A DNA stretch of 12,247 bases. Origin: Suillus spraguei. Taxonomy: Eukaryota; Basidiomycota; Agaricomycetes; Boletales; Suillaceae. Under the pieces are notes generated by a model. The model had not been told where the DNA came from, searched no databases, and saw only the letters and a program-made list of their open reading frames with translations. Position numbers and translations under genes: made by a program. This document shows, piece after piece, positions 1-8,157 of the stretch. Numbering within the stretch: the first letter of the stretch is position 1; every line of letters starts with the position of its first letter. The stretch is taken from contig JABCPU010001207.1 in the NCBI GenBank assembly GCA_016800925.1, forward strand, positions 1 through 12,247. The letters are read 5' to 3'.

Positions 1-590
1 TATCTATAAGATCTGAAATTAGCGGTAATGGGTAGTTGTTTTTTACTGTGTGTTCATTGAGATAGCGATAATCTTGGCAGGGTCGGAGAGATCCATCCTT
101 CTTGCTGACAAGAAGAACGGAGATGATTGCAGAGATTCAGAAGGAATGATGGTACCTTTAGCGAGATGTTCATTTATGAAGTCGTTCATCGCCTGTTCTT
201 CTTTGGCGTTAAGCAGATAGATTTTGCATTTCCGTGGTTCAAACAATTCTTTAAGGTCGATCTTGTGGTTGTATTTTTGTTCTGGGGGAAGAGTGCCGTT
301 AGCTACATCACCAAAATACATCTTTATATTGTTGGAACTCTTCGGGAACGAGTTCTTCAAACGTTTTCTTGGTTTAGCAGCATCTTGGGCTAGGGTTGTG
401 AGATGTTTGTCAGTTTCACGGATTGTGGTATAGAATTTGTCATTGTCATTGTCGATTGGATCTAAAAGTCGTGGGAGAATTCGTTAGCAGGGTCCCATTC
501 ATCTTCTAGTCCTTCAGATGCATCAAAGAATACTTCCTCATCTTCTTCTACTTCTTCTATGGTTGCTTTCTTCAGGGTATGCTCCTTAGT
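1..590 (-). pseudogene. pol: Acidic linker and N-terminal reverse transcriptase of element 1
   Basis: After the protease comes an acidic stretch (EEVEEDEEVFFDASEG, about 480-580). The typical gypsy pre-RT region follows at 43-360, with YNHKIDLKELFEPRKCK, EEQAMNDFINEHLAKG and SLQSSPFF. A one-base shift near 113 then moves the frame to one reading [17 protein letters not shown] and [13 protein letters not shown], which are RT motifs 1 and 2, still open at position 1. The catalytic YXDD box and everything after it lie outside the window. A further frame change sits near 350 and a stop (TAG) ends the acidic linker near 480. Confidence 0.85.
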
Positions 591-900
591 CGGACTTCTT
601 GAGTTGTCCAATCGATATCTGGGTTTTCTTTCTTTAGCCAAGTCATTCCTAGGATAGCGTCTTCTCCTCCTAGAGAGGTTACGAAGAAACGCTTCCTCAT
701 GGGAATTTCTCTGATTAAAAAGGAAAGGTCACAGTACCGTGAGATTCTTCCGGCTTTGTTTAATGTGCCATCTACGTTCTGTACTGGTATTGGAGTTTCG
801 AGTTTATGTACAAATAGAGTTTTTGATGTATAAATTTCTCATTGATAAACTCTCCTTCTGCGCCACAATCAATGAGTGCAGTGGCTACAGTGGTTTTGTC
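590..900 (-). pseudogene. pol: Aspartic protease domain of element 1 pol (frameshifted)
   Basis: The retroviral-type protease would cut the Gag-Pol polyprotein. The active-site region reads TALIDCGAEGEFINEKF, with the catalytic Asp codon at 868-870. The usual D-S/T-G triad is D-C-G here. The domain stays in frame with gag until about 805, then a one-base shift moves it to another frame, where the rest is clear: VQNVDGTLNKAGRI, then the flap-distal motif ILGMTWLKKENPDIDW near 620-660. The domain has the family length of about 100 residues once the shift is allowed for. Confidence 0.8.
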
Positions 901-1059
901 GGTCTTAGTGGATCTAATGGTAAGCAGAACACGAATAGAATTAGCATCACCAATAGATTGTACTATCAGTCTGATTCTGGGAGTTTCTGACAATGTGGCA
1001 GGTTCCCCTAAGAAAATCCTTTCATCGCTTCTTTCCTCCTTCTTGGGCACCTTCTTCTT

Positions 1060-2100
1060 CATTTGGCATGCCTTAAACATTTTCCATTCAAGGAATTCCT
1101 TGTAGTCATTGTCAGATGATTCCTTGACTACCTTTCTAGTATTGGTCATAACCGTAGGATGGTTAGGGCAATCTTTAGCAAGCCCCTTCTTGCCACATTT
1201 GAAGCAGAGGCCGCCTTTGTGCCTATGCTCCTGCTCTTGCGGAGTTAGATAAGTCTTTGTAACCTGCTTCTCACCTTTGTCTTCATCATCTAGTTCCACC
1301 CTATCTATATCCATAGCATAGGGGTCTTTTGCCTTGGTAAAGGAAGGTGGAGCTAACAAGCTCTTATGCACTTCTACGTCAAGGGCTTTATCGAGCCATC
1401 TGTCACAAGTGGTGGGAAGAGTTTCGAAAGCTAAGATAGCGGAGACGATCTCACACTTTAGTCCATTTCTAAAGAACATAATCATGGTGTTCTCTTCTTC
1501 ATGCCGGTATCAGCTAGTATGGTTCTAAAGATGGAGGCGTATGCAGCTACACTTCCTGTCTGTTTCAGGGAGGAGATTCTTCTGATTGTGGTTTGTTCAA
1601 CATTCTTGGGATAGAACATAGCTTCAAATTGCTTGGCTAGTTCTTTGAAGGTTCCATAGTTTTTGGCGGCGACAGCTGTCTTCAACTGACCTTCGCCCAC
1701 TTGGCCACTTTCCTTTCGTCAATCTACTTAAGAAGAAGATGACCTTCCTCTTATCGTTGTTGTATATGCCATCATTCATGCTCATATAGGCATCCATCTG
1801 AAGGGACCAGCCTTGAGCTGTGCGAGTATCGCCATTGAAAATGGCAGGAGCGGTACTGATTTCTTTGGTGGACATTTCGTCAGCGTCCTCAAATGTTTTG
1901 GGTTCTTCGGTTCTGGTTCGGGAATAGGTTCGTATTCTTTGGAGAAGAAGTTCCAATGATGGTTGGGGGGAGTGATGGAGTCTAAATGGGTTCTCCAACT
2001 AGCAAGAGTATGGTAGTTCCCTTGGTCGTCTGCTTTTAGAAAAGCTTGTTCTGTTTCGCTCCAGGTGAAGCCTGGAGGTACTGGGGTCTGGTTCGTAATG
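1060..2100 (-). pseudogene. gag: gag of element 1 (broken), with degenerate zinc knuckle
   Basis: Gag would form the retrotransposon particle and bind its RNA. Recognisable gag starts near 2100 (GFTWSETEQAF and neighbouring residues) with no ATG; the codon that fits a start is ATT in a CACC context. A capsid-like block follows (FNGDTRTAQGW, NDKRKVIFFLSRL), then changes frame near 1705 (LAKQFEAMFYPKN, LKQTGSVAAYASIF) and again near 1487 (MIMFFRNGLKCEIVSAIL). The nucleocapsid motif at 1168-1206 reads CFKCGKKGLAKDC. Compared with the usual CX2CX4HX4C it lacks exactly one residue, the histidine. At least four frame changes make this a pseudogene or an error-containing sequence. Gag and pol appear to have been continuous, as the knuckle and protease share one frame. 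Confidence 0.85.
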
Positions 2101-2310
2101 GTGTCGGGTTCTGGGCACCTGTTCTAGGAATGGTGCAGATAAAGAGTAACTTGACCTTTTGTTACACTCGCATTATACAAACGTCTTAGTAATCAAAAGT
2201 TCAAAGTCTAGCGTTCTCCTTAGAACGAGTTGTTCAAGTAAAGCAGTAGATTGCAGGCCCTGGTCTGTGTAGGTCAAGTCAAAGAAATAGGAACTCGGGA
2301 TGGTATCTGA

Positions 2311-2318
2311 ATATATAA
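2311..2318 (-). promoter_or_regulatory. TATA-like box in the element 1 LTR
   Basis: The minus strand reads TTATATAT here, about 200 bases upstream of the first gag codons and just downstream of the 19-nt tandem repeats. The position suits an LTR promoter. The sequence also reads TATATAAG on the plus strand, so the direction is not decided by sequence alone. Confidence 0.35.
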
Positions 2319-2325
2319 GGTAATG

Positions 2326-2459
2326 GGAGTGGAGATAGAATATTGGAGTGGAGATAGAATGTTGGAGCAGAGATTAAATAATGAAGAACCAATGGGAAAA
2401 GATAAAGGAATTGTACAATAGAATGTTATGGAATGTAATAGAATGAGTAAAAATAGAAC
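2326..2459. repeat. 19-nt tandem repeat and ATAGAAT word array
   Basis: A 19-nt unit beginning GGAGTGGAGATAGAAT occurs at 2326-2344 and 2345-2363, with a decayed third copy from 2364. The word ATAGAAT occurs at 2335, 2354, 2418 and 2438, and a one-base variant (ATAGAAC) at 2453. The array sits upstream of the TATA-like box on the minus strand, where LTR enhancer repeats are commonly found. A regulatory role is inference. Confidence 0.6.
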
Positions 2460-2501
2460 TGTAACAATTTGCTACAAAAGGTGTTAATTAATGGTGTGTC
2501 A

Positions 2502-3696
2502 TAACTCTAGATTCAGGTATGAAATAGGGTGCAGAGGAGGGAGGTTGACTGTGCTGGAATCTCTCAGGATGAGATGGTCCTGTGAGTGACTGGGGAAACA
2601 GTAAGGGATAAATATATTGAATTCCTGCAATTGAGGAAGTGGATGGATGCCGCTATTGGCATCACTGGCAGATGGTCCGCTGGAGCTAGACAATGGCCCA
2701 GGCCTGGCAGTATTGTGTCTTAAGTTAGCGACTGAGAATGTAATAGTCAGCAGTGACATACCTGGTCCATAAAGGTAGTCTGATGGTTCAGTTACATTGG
2801 AGAAATTCCTGTAGTGGATCATCATAATGAGATCCTGCTTGATTGGTTAGTGACCCAGTAAGTAAATAATGTTGGCTGAAGGACTAACTGCTAGTGCAAA
2901 AATCAGTTCTTGCAACTCCATCATGATATGATGCTGGGGGCCCTAAATCCAACTGGTCACTTAGTTGATTGGAAAAAAAGAAATATTGGTCTTCCAGCAG
3001 CTGCATATAATGCTGAAAGTATAGAGCAGGGGGAAGGTGGAGGATACCAGGGCATAGTAAGCGGCAAGTGCAAGAAGTGGTACTTATAACTCCAACAAAC
3101 TTGCACAAACCAACAAATCATGTGCTCCTCGAGGCAGGTGATTAACATTGTGCAGAAGGTGTAATAGGAACTGCAAATTGTTAGCCTATCTGTGAAACTG
3201 AAAAATGAATTGAACTGTGATCATTCATACTTACATGTCATGATGATGTGATGACACTGCATCAATGCCAAATCAGCTAATCTATGGTGTAATTCAGACA
3301 GCAGTGGTCACATAAAATGATAGAAGAAGAACAATGATAGTGGTGAAACTGAATTATGTGAAGATCAAACTGTTTGAGCATGCCCATGTAACATGCGGTG
3401 ATAACTCTAGATGAATATAGGAGCAATTTTATGTTGACAATTTGGAACATTGACAATATAGGAGCTTTGACATATATAGGAGCATCAACAAATATATGGA
3501 GTGTGTGATACTGGTAGATGCTTGATGGCAGGCATGTAAGCTGTAGATCAGTGGTGAAATTGAACATCCATTCTGAAACTCAGAGGACTGGCCACTGGTT
3601 GGTGGTAGTTGATAGGCAAAAATTGATACACAGTAAAAGTCTCTAGTACAACATGTATAGCTACTATAGGTGAACACTGTGGACGAACATATTGAC
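2502..3696. other. CpG-depleted non-coding DNA, no gene recognised
   Basis: I see no domain, no start with convincing codon structure and no RNA gene here. The open frames on the minus strand (for example 2499-2825 and 3277-3567) are short and have no recognisable motif. CpG is nearly absent: 3181-3720 contains only two CpG in 540 bases, with many TpG and CpA. This is what long-term cytosine methylation and deamination of old repeat DNA produces. A local repeat cluster lies at 3415-3483. Confidence 0.6.
3415..3483. repeat. Short repeat cluster (ATATAGGAGC x3, TTGACA x3)
   Basis: ATATAGGAGC occurs exactly at 3415-3424, 3456-3465 and 3474-3483. Interleaved with it, TTGACAAT occurs at 3434 and 3450 and TTGACAT at about 3467. 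The units are not equally spaced, so this is an irregular cluster rather than a clean tandem array. Confidence 0.6.
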
Positions 3697-4030
3697 ACTG
3701 ACCATGAACCCTAACTTTTGACACATGTCTCAATGTCTATAGATGCAGCCATTGCGTCTCTATGGCCATCTTGCCCCTTTTGTACTTCCTGGCAGCATCT
3801 CACACTTACTACATACTATACTGACTCACGGTCCATGTTTCTCGAGCCAATGTCCATCCATGTTCTTTGCCTTGTCCACATAGCTCCATTTGGTGTGTAG
3901 TTTGTACATGTTTGCCTATCACTGATTCACTGCATGTCTTATTACATGTTGCCTCATGCCGCAGCTGCCTGTAGTATCATTACATACTGGTGGCAACCAC
4001 ACTTGCATGCTAACTGAGCTTGCCTGTGCA
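3697..4030 (+). repeat. Long direct repeat, copy A
   Basis: This matches copy B (5051-5369) along its length at roughly 75-80% identity by eye, with a few indels. Shared blocks include ACTTTTGACACATGTCT, ATAGATGCAGCCAT, CTCTATGGCCAT, CCAATGTCCATCCATGT, CTTGCCTTGTCC, TAGCTCCATTTGGTG and TTATTACATGTTGCCTCATG. The ends are approximate. Similar short open frames exist in both copies but are broken by indels, so the repeat is not protein-coding. It could be an old LTR, a nonautonomous element or a segmental duplication. Confidence 0.85.
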
Positions 4031-5050
4031 TTCCAGTTACATATGATATAGGATAAAAGACTTGATAGCCTGCACATATTATTACCTTTGGTGTCACCCC
4101 CAGTATACCTTTGCATCACCATTTAGTATCTACTTTTGGTTAGGCTTATTTTCTAGCTCTGGAACCACCCAGCAGTAGAAGTAGTCTTTTATTACCATTT
4201 CCACTCATTAATTGATATCGCTTATTCACCGCTACTGCTGGCATACCACTAAGCTATTGACCCTATTTGACTTGACTTTGCACCAACTGCTACTCTACCA
4301 CTGAAAGTACTGCAGTTGACTTTATTGTTTCTTCTTTGCCGCTTGTACTGGAACATACCACAGACTTTACCCTCATTGTTGCTTGCTCATTGCTACTTGC
4401 TGGCACTGTTATTGTCACCACTATCACTGCTATCAACCACGCTAGTTCTGGCAGTATCATCACTGACTGCAGCAACTTACTGCTGACCACAGCACCACTC
4501 TTGCACCTTGGTTCAGCATTACCTTGACTATACTAACAGGCATCCCCTTTAGGGTCGAACATTCTTGCTTTGCAAGTGAAGCAGACTAGGAGGAGCGCAA
4601 GACTCACATATAGCTTAGGCTGTGGTTTACTATAGCCCAGGCTAGGTTGTATCTTTACAATGTGAAGCATAATAATTGAAAGTTTGAATTACAGTCAATA
4701 ATTAAATTGATTGATATGACACAAGGATTTCACGAAACCTCATGGTCTGGCATGGAGGCAATGAAATCATGACAGGTCTGAACCTGAGTGAACAATGAAT
4801 TGTATCTGCTGGTTCATAGGTTTATCAGTGTGGTAAAACTTAACTATATGAGGATTTCACATACACATGAGGCAAACTTTCTTTAGCCATCTGACTCTTC
4901 AGGGTCTGAATCTCTACCTGAATTGTCAAGGTCTGGATCCAACATGCATGTCCTATATCTGATCATAGGTCCCCTACTATCAACCTCACCAAGGCAGGGG
5001 ATTCCACTAGGCTTTAGCAGAAATCCTCTGCTGTGATGAAAATACTCATG
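4031..5050. other. DNA between the two direct-repeat copies, no gene recognised
   Basis: About 1.0 kb separates the two repeat copies. I see no coding motif. The open frame at 4336-4527 is hydrophobic and threonine-rich and looks like a by-product of a pyrimidine-rich, low-complexity stretch (about 4200-4520). If copies A and B were LTRs, a primer binding site should follow about 4030 and a purine tract should precede 5051; I see neither clearly. CpG remains scarce. Confidence 0.5.
4611..4644. repeat. Imperfect inverted repeat (hairpin)
   Basis: TAGCTTAGGCT at 4611-4621 and AGCCCAGGCTA at 4634-4644 pair at 9 of 11 positions around a 12-base loop. It is isolated, with no gene or poly-T run beside it, so it may be chance. 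Confidence 0.35.
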
Positions 5051-5369
5051 CTGACCGTGAAATACTGACTTTTGACACATGTCTTAATGCTCATAGATGC
5101 AGCCATCACTTCTCTATGGCCATATTACCCCATTCATACTTGCTGGTGGTATTATACACTTAACGCATACCATACTGATCCACTGGTCACAAGCCAATGT
5201 CCATCCATGTCCTTGCCTTGTCCGTCTAGCTCCATTTGGTGCATAGTATACATATTTTCACAATCACTGATTCTATGGCAAGCCTTATTACATGTTGCCT
5301 CATGCTGCAGCTCATGTAGCATTATTATATTACTGGTGGTAGTCTCGCTTACTTGCTACTGATATTATC
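5051..5369 (+). repeat. Long direct repeat, copy B, ending at gypsy element 2
   Basis: This is the second copy of the repeat at 3697-4030, in the same orientation and about 1.35 kb downstream. Similarity to copy A is clear up to ACTGGTGGTAG and fades through ACTTGCTACT near 5360. Directly after this the base composition changes to the TCCG-rich style of element 2. The element may therefore have inserted into, or at the edge of, this copy. The target-site duplication cannot be checked because the far end of the element is outside the window. Confidence 0.8.
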
Positions 5370-5396
5370 TGTCATATACCATACTTCTAATCTCAG

Positions 5397-5442
5397 ATCC
5401 GACCATATCCGATCAGATCCGATCAATTCCATATCCGTCCGG
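5397..5442 (+). repeat. 10-bp tandem array (ATCCGAYCAN) at the LTR start
   Basis: Units begin at 5397, 5407 and 5417 with exact 10-bp spacing, and a further ATCCG begins at 5433. The period equals about one helical turn, so repeated protein contacts on one face of the DNA would be possible. A function is inference. Confidence 0.55.
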
Positions 5443-5715
5443 TCCACAGATCCTGCCCGGACCACCCATCCGAATGTGCTCACTTCTCGCACCTTAACTC
5501 CTTGTGTATATCTGTGTCTATCTCCTTTCGTCATTCCTCCTGTTTCCGGTATTCCGGCTGTGTATATTTCCGTCCTGTGTTACTGATCCGTTTCCTGTGT
5601 TCATTTCCGATTCATGCTTACTGATCCGCTGTGCATTAACTAATAGACTTCCGTTACACTTCATACATAGCCCTCGGTCCCGGACTTGCTGATTATCCGT
5701 CTTAGATACTTACAG

Positions 5716-5723
5716 TATATAAA
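5716..5723 (+). promoter_or_regulatory. TATA box of element 2 LTR
   Basis: TATATAAA at 5716-5723 lies about 490 bases upstream of the gag ATG at 6212 and within the putative LTR. This is the expected place for the U3 promoter. The transcript would start a few tens of bases downstream, near 5745-5760; that start is inferred. Confidence 0.55.
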
Positions 5724-5970
5724 CCACTTGTAGATCTCCTTAGAACCTTAGTTCGAATTCATCTTAGTCCTTAGAACTATTCAATATCATCTAGATTCTA
5801 CTCATTCTGCCTCTCCGACCTTAAGCCACTTTCCGCTTTAGGTCACCTTCCAAGACTTAGGATTGATTCCTATAGTCTATATCTCCAACTCTATCTTCGG
5901 ATAGTCTATCTCTGTTGGTTTCTAGTTAGGAACTTGTTCCGAAACTAGCCTTAATCTCTGTCCTCTCCTT

Positions 5971-5994
5971 ACGTTCCGAATAACCTTCGGACGT
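5971..5994 (+). promoter_or_regulatory. Leader hairpin
   Basis: ACG then TCCGAA pairs with TTCGGA then CGT around the loop TAACC, giving nine base pairs with one bulged T. It lies in the transcribed leader of element 2, between the TATA box and gag. It may contribute to RNA packaging, priming or translation control, but only the structure is seen. Confidence 0.4.
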
Positions 5995-6211
5995 ATCATA
6001 TCCGACACCTTCGGACACCCGGATCCGTCACACAACTCCTTCCGGGTCTTTGGATGAATAACTCCTCCTGAAATAAGGGGCATTACTCGAGAAAGGGGCA
6101 CAGTGCACGAACTGAGGCCAAAGCCCTTCGGATCTCTCTACCCTTGAGTACAGTCTTAACAGTATATTCGAACTCAAACCTTTCCGAGTAACTTTTAAAC
6201 CATCCCATATC

Positions 6212-7495
6212 ATGCCTCCCCGTAAAACTCAAAACACTCTTCGAGGAGCCGGACTTGGTCCGATCCAACGAGATCCCACACCCATCGTCCAAACATTCAC
6301 CAGTTTCTCTCAACGCCGCGCAAGCATGAGCGACATAGGCCAAAGTATTTTCTGCTCGACAAGTCAGGACCGGATCCGATAACACCAACTCGGAAACCGG
6401 ATAACCCAGACTCCAACTCGCGCCCAACCATTCGCTTGATGATGAGCTGCGCAGTAACCCACCAGATGATGAAGTTGATGATCCGGACATGAGGACCTGG
6501 ATGACGAAGAAGATAAAATCCACCTGAGCCCTCAGGACCGGGTCCTAGCCCAACTATCCATAGCCATTAACCACCTCGCTCGCAGTAGCCGTCGCACCCC
6601 CACCTTGGATGATAGCAAAGTCAAAATCCGTGAGCCAGATACCTTCGATGGGTCTGATCCTCGCAAGCTCCGGGCATTCTTCGTCCAATGTGAGTCAACT
6701 TCCAGAGCAAACCTAGCGCTTTCCGTTCCGGACGCGCTAAAGTCAATTTCGCCCAATCTACCTTAAGGGTATGGCTCTCGAGTGGTTTTGAACCGGACCT
6801 CCTTTCGGACGGATATAGCAACCGTCCGGATGGATGGATGACTACTCCGAGTTCATGCTCGAGCTCCAAACCAATTTCGGACCACACGATCCCTCCGGAG
6901 AGCAGAGATGCAGTTAGAACAACTCCACATGCGTGACGGACAACGCATCAACAAGTACGTTGTAGAATTCCAGCGACTTGCCTCCCAAGTACGCGAATGG
7001 GGAGACGGAGCCCTATGACGCCAATTCTACAATGGACTTCCGGCCGAATCAAAGATGAGATTAGTCGCATGGGTAAGCCCACTACCCTTTCGGAGTTCAA
7101 GACTCTCGCCCAGACCATCGACGCCCGTTACTGGGAACGGAGGGGCGAAGTCACCCGAGAGTAGAACCACCTCTTCCAATCCTCCCAGGCAGTCAACATC
7201 CGACCGGACGAACTCCAACTCATCCGGATCCGATACGCCCAAATTCAATAAACCCACATCTCCACAACATCCTCTACCCCGAAAGTTTCGGATCTCCCTA
7301 GTGTTGTTGGTGCGGAGGAAGCTAACCACCCAGGAGCGTCAGAGACGTTTGACAAAAAGGCTCTGTATGTTCTGCGGCGGACCTGGTCACACTGCCCGGG
7401 AATGCACCAAATCCACTTCGCGCGCTGCCAAAGGCCGCGCTGCTGTGCTCACTCCGGAAACGGAACCGGAAGCCTCGGATGAGGCAAAAAATTAG
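6212..7495 (+). pseudogene. gag: gag of element 2 (frameshifted) with intact CCHC zinc knuckle
   Basis: Gag forms the particle. The ATG at 6212 (MPPRKTQNTLRGAG) is the first good start, but that frame ends in TAA at 6380-6382. The protein continues in other frames: an acidic stretch (SLDDELRSNPPDDEVDDPD), then SPQDRVLAQLSIAINHLAR and the capsid block REPDTFDGSDPRKLRAFFVQ (about 6629-6685), with stops at 6764 and in later frames. MRDGQRINKYVVEFQRLASQ and LSEFKTLAQTIDARYWERR follow, then a Ser/Thr-rich linker. The nucleocapsid motif CMFCGGPGHTAREC at 7364-7405 fits CX2CX4HX4C exactly. The last frame ends at TAG 7493-7495. Intact length would be about 430 residues. The capsid type is common in Agaricomycete gypsy elements. 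Confidence 0.88.
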
Positions 7496-8157
7496 TCCGC
7501 GACCCTCCTGACTCCGTACGGGATGAGGGTCGCATTGGCCCAACCCGTGCAATGGAACTACGACTCAACGCTGTAACTCTTCCTGATCCGAACTCTCTGT
7601 GTCCATATGTCTCTCTTCCATCTTTCTCCAATATATCTGACTTTCCCGGCCCTCATAGACTGTGGTTCCTCCCACTGCTTCATAGACACTGATTTCGTCC
7701 GAGAACATAAAATTCCTACCTATCAGATTCCTCCGCTTCCACTCCGTTTATTTGATGGTACATGCAATAACAATATTGTCGAAGCCATAAACTTATCCGT
7801 CCGATTCTCCTCCGGTGTAATCACTTCCGACACGTTCTACGTCACCCTTTGGATTCCTCATGTTATATCGTTCTGGATATAGCTGGCTCACCCGACACAA
7901 TCCGTTGATTGACTGGGTATTGGGCAGCATCGAGTTCCGAACTACTGAACAGGGAGTGCCATTAACCCCATCCGCATCACCGCTGCCTCGGACACACCGT
8001 CCTGGCAGGAAAATCCAATCCGACACCTCTGTTACCTTCGGGTATTCCACCCAAGGAAGATTCCTCCCTCCAAATCTCCGTCCTCAGAGCACCCCATCCG
8101 TGGCAGAGACTCCGCCTCTGACCAAATCCGAACCCTCCGCTGGTACCCGTCCCTAAC
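7496..8157 (+). pseudogene. pol: Aspartic protease region of element 2 pol (frameshifted)
   Basis: Directly after the gag TAG the same frame stays open for 26 codons (SATLLTPYGMRVALAQPVQW) to TAA at 7574. The protease core then appears in another register: FPALIDCGSSHCFIDTDFV, with the catalytic Asp codon at 7658-7660. As in element 1 the triad is D-C-G instead of D-S/T-G. Residues LPLRLFDGTCNN and SGVITSDTFYVT follow. A shift near 7865 leads to GYSWLTRHNPLIDWVLGSI, the conserved end of the domain, then a Pro/Ser-rich linker to TAA at 8154-8156. This region would cleave the polyprotein if it were intact. Confidence 0.85.

Larger units (their letters stand above)
1..2501 (-). mobile_element. 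Ty3/gypsy LTR retrotransposon 1, 5' part, truncated by window edge
   Basis: Read on the minus strand the order is probable LTR, gag with a CCHC-like knuckle, aspartic protease, acidic linker, and the start of reverse transcriptase, which is the usual 5' half of a Ty3/gypsy element. Positions 1-113 still read into RT, so RNase H, integrase and the 3' LTR lie beyond the left edge. The coding part is spread over several frames with shifts near 1900, 1705, 1487, 805, 350 and 113, so this copy cannot make an intact polyprotein as written. Its gag and protease differ clearly from those of the plus-strand element in the same window, so it is a separate family. Confidence 0.9.
2120..2501 (-). repeat. 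Probable 5' LTR of element 1
   Basis: This non-coding block lies directly upstream of the first recognisable gag codons (about 2100 on the minus strand). On the minus strand it could begin with TG at 2501 and end with CA at 2120, giving about 380 bp. It holds a TATA-like stretch and upstream short repeats, as expected for a U3 region. The partner LTR is outside the window, so both ends are inferred and may be off by tens of bases. A primer binding site should follow at about 2100-2119, but I see no clear TGG-initial tRNA complement there. Confidence 0.45.
5370..6211 (+). repeat. Putative 5' LTR and untranslated leader of element 2
   Basis: This 840-base stretch upstream of the gag ATG has no coding content. 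It could start with TG at 5370-5371 (TGTCATATACC), where similarity to the direct repeat ends and TCCG-rich composition begins. It holds a 10-bp repeat array, a TATA box at 5716-5723 and a leader hairpin near 5971. The LTR end and the primer binding site are not identified. I looked for a TGG-initial tRNA complement and found none convincing; a self-primed mechanism is possible but unproven. Confidence 0.5.

Noticed and set aside
2499..2825. 108-codon minus-strand open frame
   Set aside because: No domain, no codon pattern, and it lies in CpG-depleted non-coding DNA next to the probable LTR edge.
2501..3412. Identical 12-mer ATAACTCTAGAT at 2501 and 3401, considered as a target-site duplication
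   Set aside because: Much longer than the usual 4-6 base duplication, not placed at two element ends, and a shared 12-mer can occur by chance in 12 kb.
4548..4610. tRNA-like look (GTCGAAC and a CTTGC-TTT-GCAAG stem)
   Set aside because: The arms cannot be folded into a cloverleaf: the loop is three bases rather than seven, the T-arm consensus is wrong and there is no acceptor stem.
3718..5362. Two similar small open frames (3718-3900 and 5072-5362) that seem to encode related peptides
   Set aside because: The similarity is explained by the DNA direct repeat. Indels break the shared frame after about 30 codons, so there is no sign of selection on protein.
6083..6523. 146-codon minus-strand open frame
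   Set aside because: It is a shadow of gag of element 2; its serine-rich run is the complement of the acidic Asp/Glu-rich gag segment.
7487..7495. Programmed -1 frameshift at A-AAA-AAT before the gag stop
   Set aside because: The -1 frame reaches a stop after a few codons, whereas the zero frame continues with pol-like residues.
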